Below, piece by piece: positions 1-8,345 of a stretch of 56,605 nt of DNA (positions within the stretch are counted from its first letter, which is position 1; every line of letters starts with the position of its first letter). Source of the stretch: Akkermansia sp. (GTDB lineage Bacteria; Verrucomicrobiota; Verrucomicrobiia; Verrucomicrobiales; Akkermansiaceae). The translations under genes were made by a program, and so were the position numbers. The stretch spans positions 1 to 56,605 of the forward strand of contig JAFSEZ010000001.1 of the NCBI GenBank assembly GCA_017435505.1, read 5' to 3'. The notes under the pieces were generated by a model that was given only the letters and a program-made list of their open reading frames with translations, did no database searches and had not been told where the DNA came from.

Positions 1-265
1 ATCCCATCGAATTGGAGGAAAATATCCAAAAATCCCTAAAAAGACTCTTCCACCTCCTGAAACCCGAGAGTATTTTATGAAGCTATCCCCCCCATCCGGC
101 GAATTTTTCTGCCCCAAAATGCCGACTCGCTACGCTCGCTGGCAGTTTGGGGCAGAAAAATGGTGGATTTGCCTTGTTTTTTAGTCAATTATCCGCTAAA
201 ATTTCGGTGACCGCAATTTTGAGGCATCCACTTTTCGGTGACTGTTTTTTTTGAGGCAATACGCA
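1..265. other. Non-coding stretch downstream of the MATE pair
   Basis: I see no gene here. It holds one large stem-loop (listed separately) and two imperfect direct copies of a motif beginning TTCGGTGAC and ending TTTTGAGGCA, around 204-228 and 234-257, just past the stop of the second MATE gene. No U-rich terminator is obvious. A short reading frame on the minus strand at 189-413 overlaps the MATE gene and is not convincing. Confidence 0.5.
104..160. repeat. Long imperfect stem-loop, REP-like
   Basis: Bases 104-123 and 141-160 are complementary over 20 positions with one mismatch, around a 17-base loop that is itself GC-rich. There is no U-tract outside the stem on either strand, so it does not look like a standard intrinsic terminator. 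Its style (short palindromes built from CGCTCG-like words) resembles the intergenic elements at 43853-44147 and 56297-56600. Confidence 0.6.
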
Positions 266-1642
266 TTAAGAGGCAGGAAAGAGTTTTTTTCGGGTATGCA
301 GCAAACGCCAAATCAAAAAGAGAGAGGCTAAGGAGAGGGTGGCAATAAAGCTCCACCACGCACCGTCCACCCCCAGCCCTGCTGAGAAGATATCCGTGCG
401 AATCAGCACCCATGCAAGGGGCAACCCCACCAACCAGTAACAGGAGAGGTTGACCCAGGTAATGATGCGCGTATCATGACAACCGCGCAGCAACCCGGCA
501 GCAATAGCCTGCACAGCATCCGGCAGTTGGTAGATTGCACAGAGGATGAGGAGCATTTGAGCAATTTCTGCCACAAGAGGAGAATCTGTGTAGAGTGCCA
601 CAATGCCATGCCGAGCACCCATAGCAACAGCCATGAGTATCCCCACGGCCACCAGCGTGGAAATGGCAGCGGTGGAGACAAGAGAATCAAACCGCACCTT
701 GCGTGCAGCCCCCACAAAGTATGCAGCACGTATGGAAACCGCCACCCCCATGCTCAGCGGTAGCATGAAAAGCAGGCGGGAGATATTCATGGCAATTTGC
801 TGTGCACCGATGGCAACCTTGCCCAAAGGCGCGATGATCAGCATCACCGCACAGAAGAAGCCCATTTCACACAAGGTGGCAATGCCCAGTGGCAACCCTA
901 AGCGGAAAACGTGGCGAAGCATAGCCGGGTGCACGCGGCGCCAACAAAGAAATTGCATAGCATGGCGGCGGTGTTCCGGCAAGGCAAACATGATACCCAA
1001 CAGGGAGAGGAAAATAAACCAATGAACCAACGTGGTAGCAAGCCCGCACCCTGCTCCCCCCATGGCCGCGATGGGGCCGTAACCCATCACGAACAGGTAG
1101 TTGAGCGGGATATTGAGCAACAGTGCCACCACAAACACCACCATGCCCGGCCATGTGCGGCGGTAGCCTTCAAAACACCCCAGTACCACGCGTTGCAATA
1201 TACTGGCAGGTACGTTCAATATCACCAAATACAAATATAAACGTGCGATACGCACCATTTCCGCATCATCTGATACGAAACCCAACACTACACCGGCCGC
1301 CAGCAGCAACACCAGTTCCACCAGCATGAGGCGCAGCGACAAGCTCTTGGCATTATTCAGAAGCACCCCTACCCGACTCGCCTGCTGCACACCGCGCATG
1401 CGTGCCACCATCGGGCTGACAATCGTCACAATGGCACCTACTGACATCATGATGGGAGCAATCACTGCCACCCCCAGCGACACAGCCGCCAAATCAGTAA
1501 GCCCCGCCTTACCGGCCATGATGGTATCCGTCACCGCCATGCCAATGCGGGTCAGGTTCGCAATATAGAGGGGCAAGGTCAGGATGATGAGCTTCCACAT
1601 CTCTCCCAAGTGAAAAAAGGACTTTTTATTCAGATTATTCAT
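266..1642 (-). CDS. MATE family efflux transporter (second of pair)
   Basis: A 458-residue polytopic inner-membrane protein of the multidrug and toxic compound extrusion family, which exports cationic drugs or metabolites using a proton or sodium gradient. The length is normal for the family and about twelve hydrophobic segments are visible. The N-terminal part has the family signature (LPLYIANL, then DTIMAG, LAAVSLG and PMVARMRG) and the second half repeats it in weaker form. It lies 6 bp after a paralogue that shares the same landmark motifs, so the two were probably made by tandem duplication and are co-transcribed. The start is the ATG at 1642. The substrate cannot be told from sequence. 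Confidence 0.9.
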   Translation of the reverse strand: MNNLNKKSFFHLGEMWKLIILTLPLYIANLTRIGMAVTDTIMAGKAGLTDLAAVSLGVAVIAPIMMSVGAIVTIVSPMVARMRGVQQASRVGVLLNNAKSLSLRLMLVELVLLLAAGVVLGFVSDDAEMVRIARLYLYLVILNVPASILQRVVLGCFEGYRRTWPGMVVFVVALLLNIPLNYLFVMGYGPIAAMGGAGCGLATTLVHWFIFLSLLGIMFALPEHRRHAMQFLCWRRVHPAMLRHVFRLGLPLGIATLCEMGFFCAVMLIIAPLGKVAIGAQQIAMNISRLLFMLPLSMGVAVSIRAAYFVGAARKVRFDSLVSTAAISTLVAVGILMAVAMGARHGIVALYTDSPLVAEIAQMLLILCAIYQLPDAVQAIAAGLLRGCHDTRIITWVNLSCYWLVGLPLAWVLIRTDIFSAGLGVDGAWWSFIATLSLASLFLIWRLLHTRKKLFPAS

Positions 1643-1648
1643 GTAAAA

Positions 1649-3061
1649 TCAAGGAGAGGGAAAAGATTTAGTACGCGTATGGGCGAAACGCCACACAAAC
1701 AAAGCCGCTGCCAAAGAAAGCGCCACGATGAAACTTACCCAAGCGCCTGCCGGCCCCATGGCGGGCATTAACCAATCCGTGCGCACCAAGGTATATGCCA
1801 AGGGAAAACCCACCAGCCAGTAGCACACCAGATTAATCCATGTGATGATGCGCGTATCATGGCAACCGCGCAACAGGCCGGAGAAGAGTGCTTGTGTGGC
1901 ATCTGGCAGTTGGTAAAAAGCACAGAACAAAATCAACAGTTGAGCCAACTCTATCACTTCGTTTGAATCCGTATAGAGAGAGGCGATATCTCGCCTGAAT
2001 ACCATGCTGAACACCATCACACAAATGACCAAGACATAGGTAACGAGCATTGCCGTGCGCACCATGGAATCAAACGCTTCCTTGCGGTGAGCCCCCACAT
2101 GATATGCCGCGCGTATGGAGGCTGCAATCCCCAAACTGAGCGGCAGCATAAAGATGACACCGGACACGTTGATAGCCACTTGCTGGGCGCTCACCATGAG
2201 CTCTCCCAATGGTGCAATAATAAGCATAGCCACACAGAAAAAGCCCAGTTCACACATGGATGCTATGCCCAAAGGCAAGCCCAAATGAAAGACACGACCA
2301 CACAGTTTCCAATCCGGGCGTCGATTCGCCACCATCTGCCTGGCATGCTGCCGGTGCTGCCGAGAAGCAAACATGAGCAGCACTAACCCCAAAAGCATTA
2401 TCCAATGAATGATAGCCGTTGCCAAACCGCAACCTGCCCCACCAAGTGCCGGCACCCCGCATTTTCCCAACACAAATACGTAGTTAAGCGGTACATTCAA
2501 CAACAAGCCGCACAGCGAAAGCACCATGGCAGGGCGAGTCTGCCCGTACCCCTCAAAATTGCCTTGAATCGCGCGCAATAGCACACTTGCCGGCACACCT
2601 AATATCATGTACCAAACATATTGTGCCGCTTTTTCTGCCAATACGGGATCATTCGTTACCCATGGGAAAATGTAGCGCCCACCCCATAGCGCAAGAGCCT
2701 CCACAACCATCAGGATAAGGGCCAAAACTTTAGCATTGTTGAGCAACAAGCCGATTTGACGCTCAATTCCCCCACCACGCATGCGGGATACCATAGGTCC
2801 CACGATGGTCAGTACCGCCCCAACCGCTACCATGATGGGTGCTGTCACCGAAGTGCCAAGTGCAACTGCCGCCAATTCCACCGGCCCGGCTACCCCTGCC
2901 ACGATAGTATCTATCACCCCCATGCCGATATGCATCAAGTTCGCAATGTATAATGGCAACATGAGCGTCAACAAACGCCCCAGCTCCTCCACATCCACCC
3001 ACTTGCTCAGTAGGCCGGATTTAGCACAACTCCTTGTTCTCTCTACCATCGTACCTTCCAT
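1649..3061 (-). CDS. MATE family efflux transporter (first of pair)
   Basis: A 470-residue MATE family antiporter, paralogous to its downstream neighbour: both carry LPLYIANL, IGM, a DTI-AG stretch, LAAV-LG, APIM and PMV-RMRG in the same order, and both keep the C-terminal GLLRGCHDTRIITW motif. It has a longer, charged N-terminal tail (about 28 residues) before the first membrane helix. The first ATG (3061) sits beside the stem of the terminator that follows tRNA-Glu; a second ATG five codons in (3049) is equally possible. The gene is preceded by tRNA-Glu on the same strand, and no separate promoter is obvious, so read-through from the tRNA promoter may contribute. Confidence 0.88.
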   Translation of the reverse strand: MEGTMVERTRSCAKSGLLSKWVDVEELGRLLTLMLPLYIANLMHIGMGVIDTIVAGVAGPVELAAVALGTSVTAPIMVAVGAVLTIVGPMVSRMRGGGIERQIGLLLNNAKVLALILMVVEALALWGGRYIFPWVTNDPVLAEKAAQYVWYMILGVPASVLLRAIQGNFEGYGQTRPAMVLSLCGLLLNVPLNYVFVLGKCGVPALGGAGCGLATAIIHWIMLLGLVLLMFASRQHRQHARQMVANRRPDWKLCGRVFHLGLPLGIASMCELGFFCVAMLIIAPLGELMVSAQQVAINVSGVIFMLPLSLGIAASIRAAYHVGAHRKEAFDSMVRTAMLVTYVLVICVMVFSMVFRRDIASLYTDSNEVIELAQLLILFCAFYQLPDATQALFSGLLRGCHDTRIITWINLVCYWLVGFPLAYTLVRTDWLMPAMGPAGAWVSFIVALSLAAALFVWRFAHTRTKSFPSP

Positions 3062-3068
3062 GCAAACA

Positions 3069-3096
3069 AAAACCTCTCCCTGTGAGGAGAGGTTTT
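3069..3096 (-). terminator. Stem-loop terminator after tRNA-Glu
   Basis: An 11-bp perfect stem (3069-3079 with 3086-3096) closes a 6-base loop. It ends in an A/T run on both sides, so it could stop transcription in either direction. It sits between the tRNA-Glu 3' end and the first MATE start codon. Confidence 0.75.
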
Positions 3097-3104
3097 GTGT
3101 TTCA

Positions 3105-3177
3105 CATCTGGAACGGGATTCGAACCCGTGTTGCGCGCGTGAAAGGCGCGAGTCCTAGGCCTCTAGACGATCCAGAC
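3105..3177 (-). tRNA. tRNA-Glu (UUC)
   Basis: 73-nt cloverleaf on the minus strand. The acceptor stem has 7 pairs with a G1-U72 wobble, the anticodon loop is CTTTCAC giving anticodon TTC, and the T arm has GGTTCGAATCC. The sequence follows bacterial tRNA-Glu closely (GTCTAGAGGCC D arm). CCA is not encoded. The discriminator base is G, as usual for Glu. Confidence 0.95.
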
Positions 3178-3207
3178 TTTCTTTCTCTGCCGCAGCAGCG
3201 CAGGCGC

Positions 3208-3236
3208 AATTTAGCATATGTATCTCTGCTTGGCAA
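3208..3236 (-). promoter_or_regulatory. Sigma-70 type promoter of tRNA-Glu
   Basis: On the minus strand TTGCCA (3231-3236) is followed after exactly 17 bases by TAAATT (3208-3213), about 30 bases before the tRNA 5' end. Confidence 0.7.
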
Positions 3237-3291
3237 GACAAATTTTGAAAAATTGTGCTTTTTTTTGCTTTTTTGTTTTTGATACGCAGAA

Positions 3292-3322
3292 ACCCGCCCT
3301 GTGCAGCATGCACAGGGCGGGT
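3292..3322 (-). terminator. Strong stem-loop downstream of the pilus operon
   Basis: A 13 to 14-bp perfect GC-rich stem (3292-3304 with 3310-3322) lies about 30 bp past the secretin stop codon. On the minus strand it is not followed by a U-tract, so it may be a factor-assisted terminator or a 3' end stabiliser. A similar U-less hairpin follows the autotransporter gene (46881-46910). Confidence 0.6.
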
Positions 3323-3350
3323 CAAAGTTACCATTGAACCTCAGGCGTGA

Positions 3351-6110
3351 TTAGGGATTAGCCAAACCATCGTCAGGGAAGAGGCTGGGAGCAGATGTAC
3401 CAGCCGTGGGGCTATCACCGGTACCGCGGTCACGCAGGCGGGTGGGCTTGCCGGTCGGGTCAATCTTCTCAGCTGTCACGAACACCATCAGGTTCTTGCG
3501 AACATGGGATTCTGCATTGCTGCGGAAGAGACGCCCGATGAGAGGCAGATCACCGAATACGGGAACCTTGTCTTCCACCTTCTGCACGGTATCTTCAATC
3601 ATACCACCGATGGCGATGGTGTGACCATCATAGATGCAGGGGTTGGAGTTCACGTAGCGGCGGCTGAAGATGGGCATATCAATGCGGTTTTCCGTCAGGA
3701 CAATATGCTCAATCTTGGTCTTGTTGGCCACACCGGCGGTGATGGGAGAGCCGTAGTTCACGAAGCCTTCAAAGTTCACAACCTTGATTTCAAAGTGATT
3801 GAACTTGATGATATCGCTATTCTCCAACTCAGGGTCAACACGGAAACGCATCACGATACCCACTTCTTCCACGCCCCATTCAGAGGGGTTAGCCGGAGAA
3901 GCAATCGGCATGCTGCTGTTGTAATTATCGTTATCGTTATCGTAATTATTATTATTGTTGTTGGAGGAACCGATTTCGGGGGCATCGTAAGCGGTCGGGT
4001 AGATGAAGCGGCGAATGACTTCAATCTTGGCGCAATCGTCATCACCCTTCTGGTCACTTGCCAACGGATCAGGATCAGGAGTCCATTCCAAGGTGCCGGG
4101 GCGTGCCACCAAGCTGGGGGCAGACATCACGTCCACACCCTTCTTCTGGGACAGACCGCGCATAATCATCTGGAAAGAACCGGAGTCATAGATGCCGGAG
4201 AGGGAGAGAATGCCCGGAGCGGGAGATGTGCTGGTGTTGGCCGCCGCAGAACCGGAGGAAACCAAGGAATCCATGCTGTTGCCGGACAATGCACCTGTAC
4301 CGGAGCGCAAACCGCCGGTCACAAGACCATTGGTGATGGTGTCTGTATCGGAAGTCAGGGAGCTGCCGGGAGACACAGGCCACGAGCCATTACCTGTGAA
4401 ATTATTGGCAAAAGCAGAGCCGCCATTCGTTACAAAATCACGATAGGAGCGATTCGGATTAGAGGAGGTGCCATTTACGCCACCAAGGTAGGTGGAACCA
4501 TCGTTGGCAACAGAGAAAGGATTGACTACCCAGTCAAAGCTGAGTTCTTCCTCGTTGGTCTGGGCAACTTCGATGAACTTGGCGCTCACCTTCACCATCT
4601 GCGGCAGGCGGCGGCGATAATCGTTCACCACTTCTTCCACGATATCAAGGTTATCAGCCGTGTTCTCCACTGTGAGAAGGTTCAGACTGGAGGAGTACTG
4701 AGCAGATGCGCCTTTCGGGAACTTCACGCCAAGTCGATGAAGTGCAGCCTGAGCATCAATCAGCTTGGGTGCACTTGCACCACCACCATCAGAGAAAGCA
4801 TCTTCTTCTTCCTCGTCTCCACCGTCTTCACCGGCGCCGGCATCAAAGATTTCGCGGGAAATCTTCCACTTGCGCTTGAACATCTTCTCGGAGCCACCGC
4901 TCTGGTACACCACAATGGCGTTGTCATCCACGCGGTACTGGCAGCCGGACTGGGAGCAAATCATCTGCAGCAATTCCTTGGCAGATACGTTCTGTACCAC
5001 CAACTTGCTGATGCGAGCTTCTTCAATGGGTTCTTCAATCGGCTGGGGTGCTGCACCCTCACCTTCCTCGCCTTCTTCATCATCGCCGGAGGAAGCTACA
5101 GGAGCGGGCTTGCTCTTCTTGGCTGCCTCGAACATGAAGTTAATCTGGATACCATTCTTGCGTGCTTCGCCACGAAGGAAATCAAGCGCATCCTCTACGG
5201 GGGCATCTTCGAACGTGATGGAAGAAATCTGCATCTTGCTCAGATTCTCATCATTGCGAATCTGCTGTTCGGAAATCGGGGTTGTCACTTCACCGCCACC
5301 CAACTCAATATCAGGAAGCTCCTGGGGCATGGATTCTTCCCACAGGGCATCCACTTCGGAGAGAGCCTTGGCGCGGAAAGAATCGCGTGCTGTCTGGTAG
5401 TAGGAAGATCGGCGCTTGCTCACAGCCTCCTGTCCGCGACGAGCAGCGGAGTTGTAGGGATCAATCTGAATGACGCGGTTGAACTCTGCATATGCCTCAT
5501 CAAACTTACCAAGGTCATAGTAGCCATAGGCAAGGGTAAGGAGACGATTAACTTCTTCTACGTTCTTGACGTGTTCGGGAGTGAGAGCAGGATTGTTGCG
5601 AACGGGGTCACGAAGAACGGAAAGTTCCTTACGAGCACGGCGATTGTTGGGATCGCGGCTGAGAACATCGAGCAGAAGCTGTTCGGCATCATCATATCGA
5701 CCGACCTTGGAGTATTCGATAGCCACGGCAATGGAGGCATCACCGATGCTCTTGATGATGAAGTCTTGGAACTTCTCCGTAGCAGGAGCCTTGGGGATAC
5801 GAGCCCAAGCAGCCTGATACTTCTCAAGAGATTCCTTATACTTGCCATCAGCGTATGCAAGACGACCCTCCTGCAGAAGCTGCTGAGCTTCCAGAGTCAT
5901 GGCCTTGCGGCGGGCTGCTTCGCGAGCATTAATACCATCCTGGGTGGAGAGCTGACCAGCATACATGGCCGTAGGCCCGACTTCGCTGGTTCCTGCTGCT
6001 GTCGAGGTGCTCAGATAACCGGCGGTTGCAGCCTGCGCAAAGGGGCAGGAAAGAGCAACTGCCATGAGCATCATCGTGCGCTTTGAGTTAATGAGAGGTG
6101 CGTGGTTCAT
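3351..6110 (-). CDS. Secretin (PilQ/GspD type), Amuc_1098-like
   Basis: A 919-residue outer-membrane secretin, the pore through which a type IV pilus or a secreted substrate passes. It begins with a signal peptide (hydrophobic core MLMAVALSCPFAQAA), followed by a long tetratricopeptide-like helical region (about residues 70-260), then secretin N-type domains, then the C-terminal secretin barrel ending in the hallmark VPVFGDLPLIGRLFR motif. Two acidic low-complexity linkers interrupt it (about 345-365 and 435-455), and an Asn/Asp run lies inside the barrel region. It is last in the five-gene operon, the same place as Amuc_1098 in A. muciniphila. The TPR part may replace a separate pilotin or assembly factor, which is my inference. 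The opposite strand carries an 860-codon open frame that I regard as a shadow. Confidence 0.9.
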   Translation of the reverse strand: MNHAPLINSKRTMMLMAVALSCPFAQAATAGYLSTSTAAGTSEVGPTAMYAGQLSTQDGINAREAARRKAMTLEAQQLLQEGRLAYADGKYKESLEKYQAAWARIPKAPATEKFQDFIIKSIGDASIAVAIEYSKVGRYDDAEQLLLDVLSRDPNNRRARKELSVLRDPVRNNPALTPEHVKNVEEVNRLLTLAYGYYDLGKFDEAYAEFNRVIQIDPYNSAARRGQEAVSKRRSSYYQTARDSFRAKALSEVDALWEESMPQELPDIELGGGEVTTPISEQQIRNDENLSKMQISSITFEDAPVEDALDFLRGEARKNGIQINFMFEAAKKSKPAPVASSGDDEEGEEGEGAAPQPIEEPIEEARISKLVVQNVSAKELLQMICSQSGCQYRVDDNAIVVYQSGGSEKMFKRKWKISREIFDAGAGEDGGDEEEEDAFSDGGGASAPKLIDAQAALHRLGVKFPKGASAQYSSSLNLLTVENTADNLDIVEEVVNDYRRRLPQMVKVSAKFIEVAQTNEEELSFDWVVNPFSVANDGSTYLGGVNGTSSNPNRSYRDFVTNGGSAFANNFTGNGSWPVSPGSSLTSDTDTITNGLVTGGLRSGTGALSGNSMDSLVSSGSAAANTSTSPAPGILSLSGIYDSGSFQMIMRGLSQKKGVDVMSAPSLVARPGTLEWTPDPDPLASDQKGDDDCAKIEVIRRFIYPTAYDAPEIGSSNNNNNNYDNDNDNYNSSMPIASPANPSEWGVEEVGIVMRFRVDPELENSDIIKFNHFEIKVVNFEGFVNYGSPITAGVANKTKIEHIVLTENRIDMPIFSRRYVNSNPCIYDGHTIAIGGMIEDTVQKVEDKVPVFGDLPLIGRLFRSNAESHVRKNLMVFVTAEKIDPTGKPTRLRDRGTGDSPTAGTSAPSLFPDDGLANP
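3917..3963 (-). repeat. Low-complexity Asn/Asp codon repeat in the secretin
   Basis: A short tract of repeated AAT/AAC and GATAAC codons encodes six Asn in a row followed by alternating Asp-Asn. The repeat unit is three or six bases, so slippage would change length without breaking the frame. Confidence 0.75.
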
Positions 6111-6204
6111 GGTAATGTCTAATTTATGTCAGAAAACTGCGTGAATGTAAAGTCTACAATTGAAAAAATTGTGTTTTTTTTAGAGTTTGGTGGTAATAGT
6201 GGGG

Positions 6205-7350
6205 TTATTTTGCTGCTTTTGGGACGATAACCGGGCTTTCAGCTCCTTCGGGGCGTACATTAACGGTACCTTGTGCGTCAATTGATTCAAGCTTGCAGCT
6301 AATCTTTTCGTTGCCGGGCACCTTGAATGTATCATTCAGCATGACGGTGAAAGTTCCTTCGGGCTTACCGGCCTTCGGGCCGGCCGTGACTCGAAGTGTA
6401 GCAGAGGCATCGTTGATGTCGCGGCCCTTCACATTGGGGGTTCCGATGTCATTATTCTTGGCACCGGGGCGCACACGTGTCAGGCCGGGACGAATGATAA
6501 ATTCTTTTTCACCGGTCAGCGTCTGATTATCACGAACGCGCAAAACAGACTCTTCGGATTTATTACCCACGGAGTCGGTGTATGTAGCTTTCTCGAAGCC
6601 CACAACCGTAAAGCGCTTAGGATCTGATTTTGCTCCACCCAAGCCAAAGGAATCGCCGGGTTTCACCTTTATTTTCTTGCCAATACGCTTGGAACCGGAG
6701 CGATCTGCGTGAATCGTAATGCTGGTTTCCGTTGGGTTCGGCTCATATGCAAGCATGCTTTCAACTTCAATGACGGCCTTATCCTCGCTGGTGCTGACAA
6801 CCTCAAGCTTATGATTCGGCTTACCGGCTTCAATCAGCGGGGGCAAGCTATTGGGGTCGGAGGGGGATGTCTTGGCGCCGAATTCTTCCACATTGGAGAA
6901 ACCATCGCCATCGCTGTCAATAGTCAAGCCATCTGCACGCCCCAAGGCGTCTGCAATATTATTGGAAATGAACCAAGCGTTGGGTACACCATTGTGCAAG
7001 CTTTCAGACTTGGGATCATAAATATCAATAACTGTAGTCATCTTCTTGCTGTCAATGGAAACTTGCCACAGCTCAGGAGAGAAGAAGATGGGAGTAAAAC
7101 GAGGCTTATTGTTGACAACAGCCCCTTCAGGAGCAACGTCCACAATCTTGCGGCTGCGTTCTTTTTCACTCTTGGCTTGTTCGGCCTGCGCTGTCAGTGC
7201 AGCAGCTTTGGTACCGGCGGCATCCAAATCTGTTGCGGGCGCGGTGACTTTGTTGCTGACCATAGTATATGCGCCAAGACCGCCGGCAGCGAGACCGAGC
7301 ACGATACCAACAATGAGAGCGTTTCTTCCGGGATTGGATTGATCTGCCAT
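6205..7350 (-). CDS. Pilus operon membrane-anchored protein, Amuc_1099-like
   Basis: A 381-residue bitopic protein with a short cytoplasmic N-terminus, one membrane helix (about 13-32) and a periplasmic remainder. A Ca-binding thrombospondin type 3 / dockerin-like motif with the pattern DSDGDGFSNVEE followed by SPSDPNS lies in the middle, then two or three beta-rich segments. It sits between the Amuc_1100-like and secretin genes, as Amuc_1099 does; by position it could play the PilP role of linking inner-membrane proteins to the secretin, but I see no clear PilP signature. I prefer the ATG at 7350 over the TTG two codons upstream (7356). The gap to the next gene (94 bp) is the largest in the operon. 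Confidence 0.85.
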   Translation of the reverse strand: MADQSNPGRNALIVGIVLGLAAGGLGAYTMVSNKVTAPATDLDAAGTKAAALTAQAEQAKSEKERSRKIVDVAPEGAVVNNKPRFTPIFFSPELWQVSIDSKKMTTVIDIYDPKSESLHNGVPNAWFISNNIADALGRADGLTIDSDGDGFSNVEEFGAKTSPSDPNSLPPLIEAGKPNHKLEVVSTSEDKAVIEVESMLAYEPNPTETSITIHADRSGSKRIGKKIKVKPGDSFGLGGAKSDPKRFTVVGFEKATYTDSVGNKSEESVLRVRDNQTLTGEKEFIIRPGLTRVRPGAKNNDIGTPNVKGRDINDASATLRVTAGPKAGKPEGTFTVMLNDTFKVPGNEKISCKLESIDAQGTVNVRPEGAESPVIVPKAAK

Positions 7351-7373
7351 ACTCAAATAGTCGTTGTTAAATT

Positions 7374-8321
7374 TTACTTACCTTTGGAGGGGTTGAAATA
7401 GAGGACTTGGATGTTGAGGTGCACACGCACAGTTTCATCCGGGCTACCCGTTTTGCGCACTGCAATGATGCGTTCGGCAGGAGTTTCCGGCTGTGCTTCC
7501 TCTTCTCCTCCCAAATCATCCCCCTTTGCCACAGGGGCAGAAGGTTCCTGATATGCATCACGCGCAGGAAGAGAAATAGAGGATTCCACGGCCATCCCCG
7601 TGACAATAAGGAAAAAATCCTTATCGGCCAACAGCGTGTTCATCACACGCGGAAGAGTACTCAGCTTTTCATCTGTCTGTCCATCCGTATCAACACCGCG
7701 CTTAGCATTGAATGCCACTTGGAAACTCAACGGGAAATAGGCAGCTCCTTTTCCCTTGCGGGCGTTGGTGGCTTCTTCGGGCAGCGGGGCGCAATAGACC
7801 TTATCCAAGGCAGGGGCACCGGAGTTGATGATAGCTTCAGCAACGCGCTGCACAGCCTTAAGTTGGAAGCTGCGGTAGGGTACTTCAGCTTCCGTGGCAG
7901 CGGCATTTTTGAAAGAAGCCATACCTAAGTCCATGGCGGGGGCAGAGAGGGTGCAACCCTGAGCGTTGGCCTTGTTCTGCACTTCTGCAATAGCGGAGCG
8001 CACTTGGTTCTGGAAATCAACCGGGGAGAGCACCTTGCCATCGCCATAGCAATAAGAAGCGTACTTTTCAATTTCTGCCTGCATCTCGGCGCTGATTTTA
8101 TCAACCTCCTTGCAGGCTGCTACGATAGCCTTGCGGTTAGCAGCAGTAGGTGGAAGCTCCGCCTCGTTGTAGTCCTGGAACTTGGTTTCAATCTTTTTAA
8201 GCTCCGCTTGGGTCTTGGAGAACTGCATAGAGCGATCGTAGCCCATATACGTCAACCCGGCAAAGCCTAAGGCAAACAGAGCGGAGAGCAAAACAACTCG
8301 CTTATTTTCAAGTATATTCAT
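7374..8321 (-). CDS. Amuc_1100-like pilus-associated membrane protein
   Basis: A 315-residue protein, close to the length I recall for Amuc_1100. It has a short N-terminus, one membrane helix (about 8-24, VVLLSALFALGFAGLTYMGY), a coiled-coil (about 32-90) and a periplasmic alpha/beta region. This layout is that of PilO-type proteins. In A. muciniphila Amuc_1100 is an abundant outer-envelope protein reported to signal through TLR2; that activity is knowledge of the family and not visible here. Position (between the PilM/PilN fusion and the Amuc_1099-like gene), length and topology all agree. Start is the ATG at 8321, 24 bp after the previous gene. Confidence 0.88.
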   Translation of the reverse strand: MNILENKRVVLLSALFALGFAGLTYMGYDRSMQFSKTQAELKKIETKFQDYNEAELPPTAANRKAIVAACKEVDKISAEMQAEIEKYASYCYGDGKVLSPVDFQNQVRSAIAEVQNKANAQGCTLSAPAMDLGMASFKNAAATEAEVPYRSFQLKAVQRVAEAIINSGAPALDKVYCAPLPEEATNARKGKGAAYFPLSFQVAFNAKRGVDTDGQTDEKLSTLPRVMNTLLADKDFFLIVTGMAVESSISLPARDAYQEPSAPVAKGDDLGGEEEAQPETPAERIIAVRKTGSPDETVRVHLNIQVLYFNPSKGK

Positions 8322-8345
8322 GAGAGATTACAAGAGGTTGAGATT

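Noticed and set aside
204..260. Two short direct repeats as a phage or integron attachment site
   Set aside because: They are imperfect, adjacent, lack an integrase gene and are equally well explained by local duplication.
3504..6086. An 860-codon open frame on the plus strand, opposite the secretin gene
   Set aside because: It is a mirror of the secretin gene caused by codon bias; its protein has no domain-like features, while the minus strand has a signal peptide, TPRs and the secretin motif.
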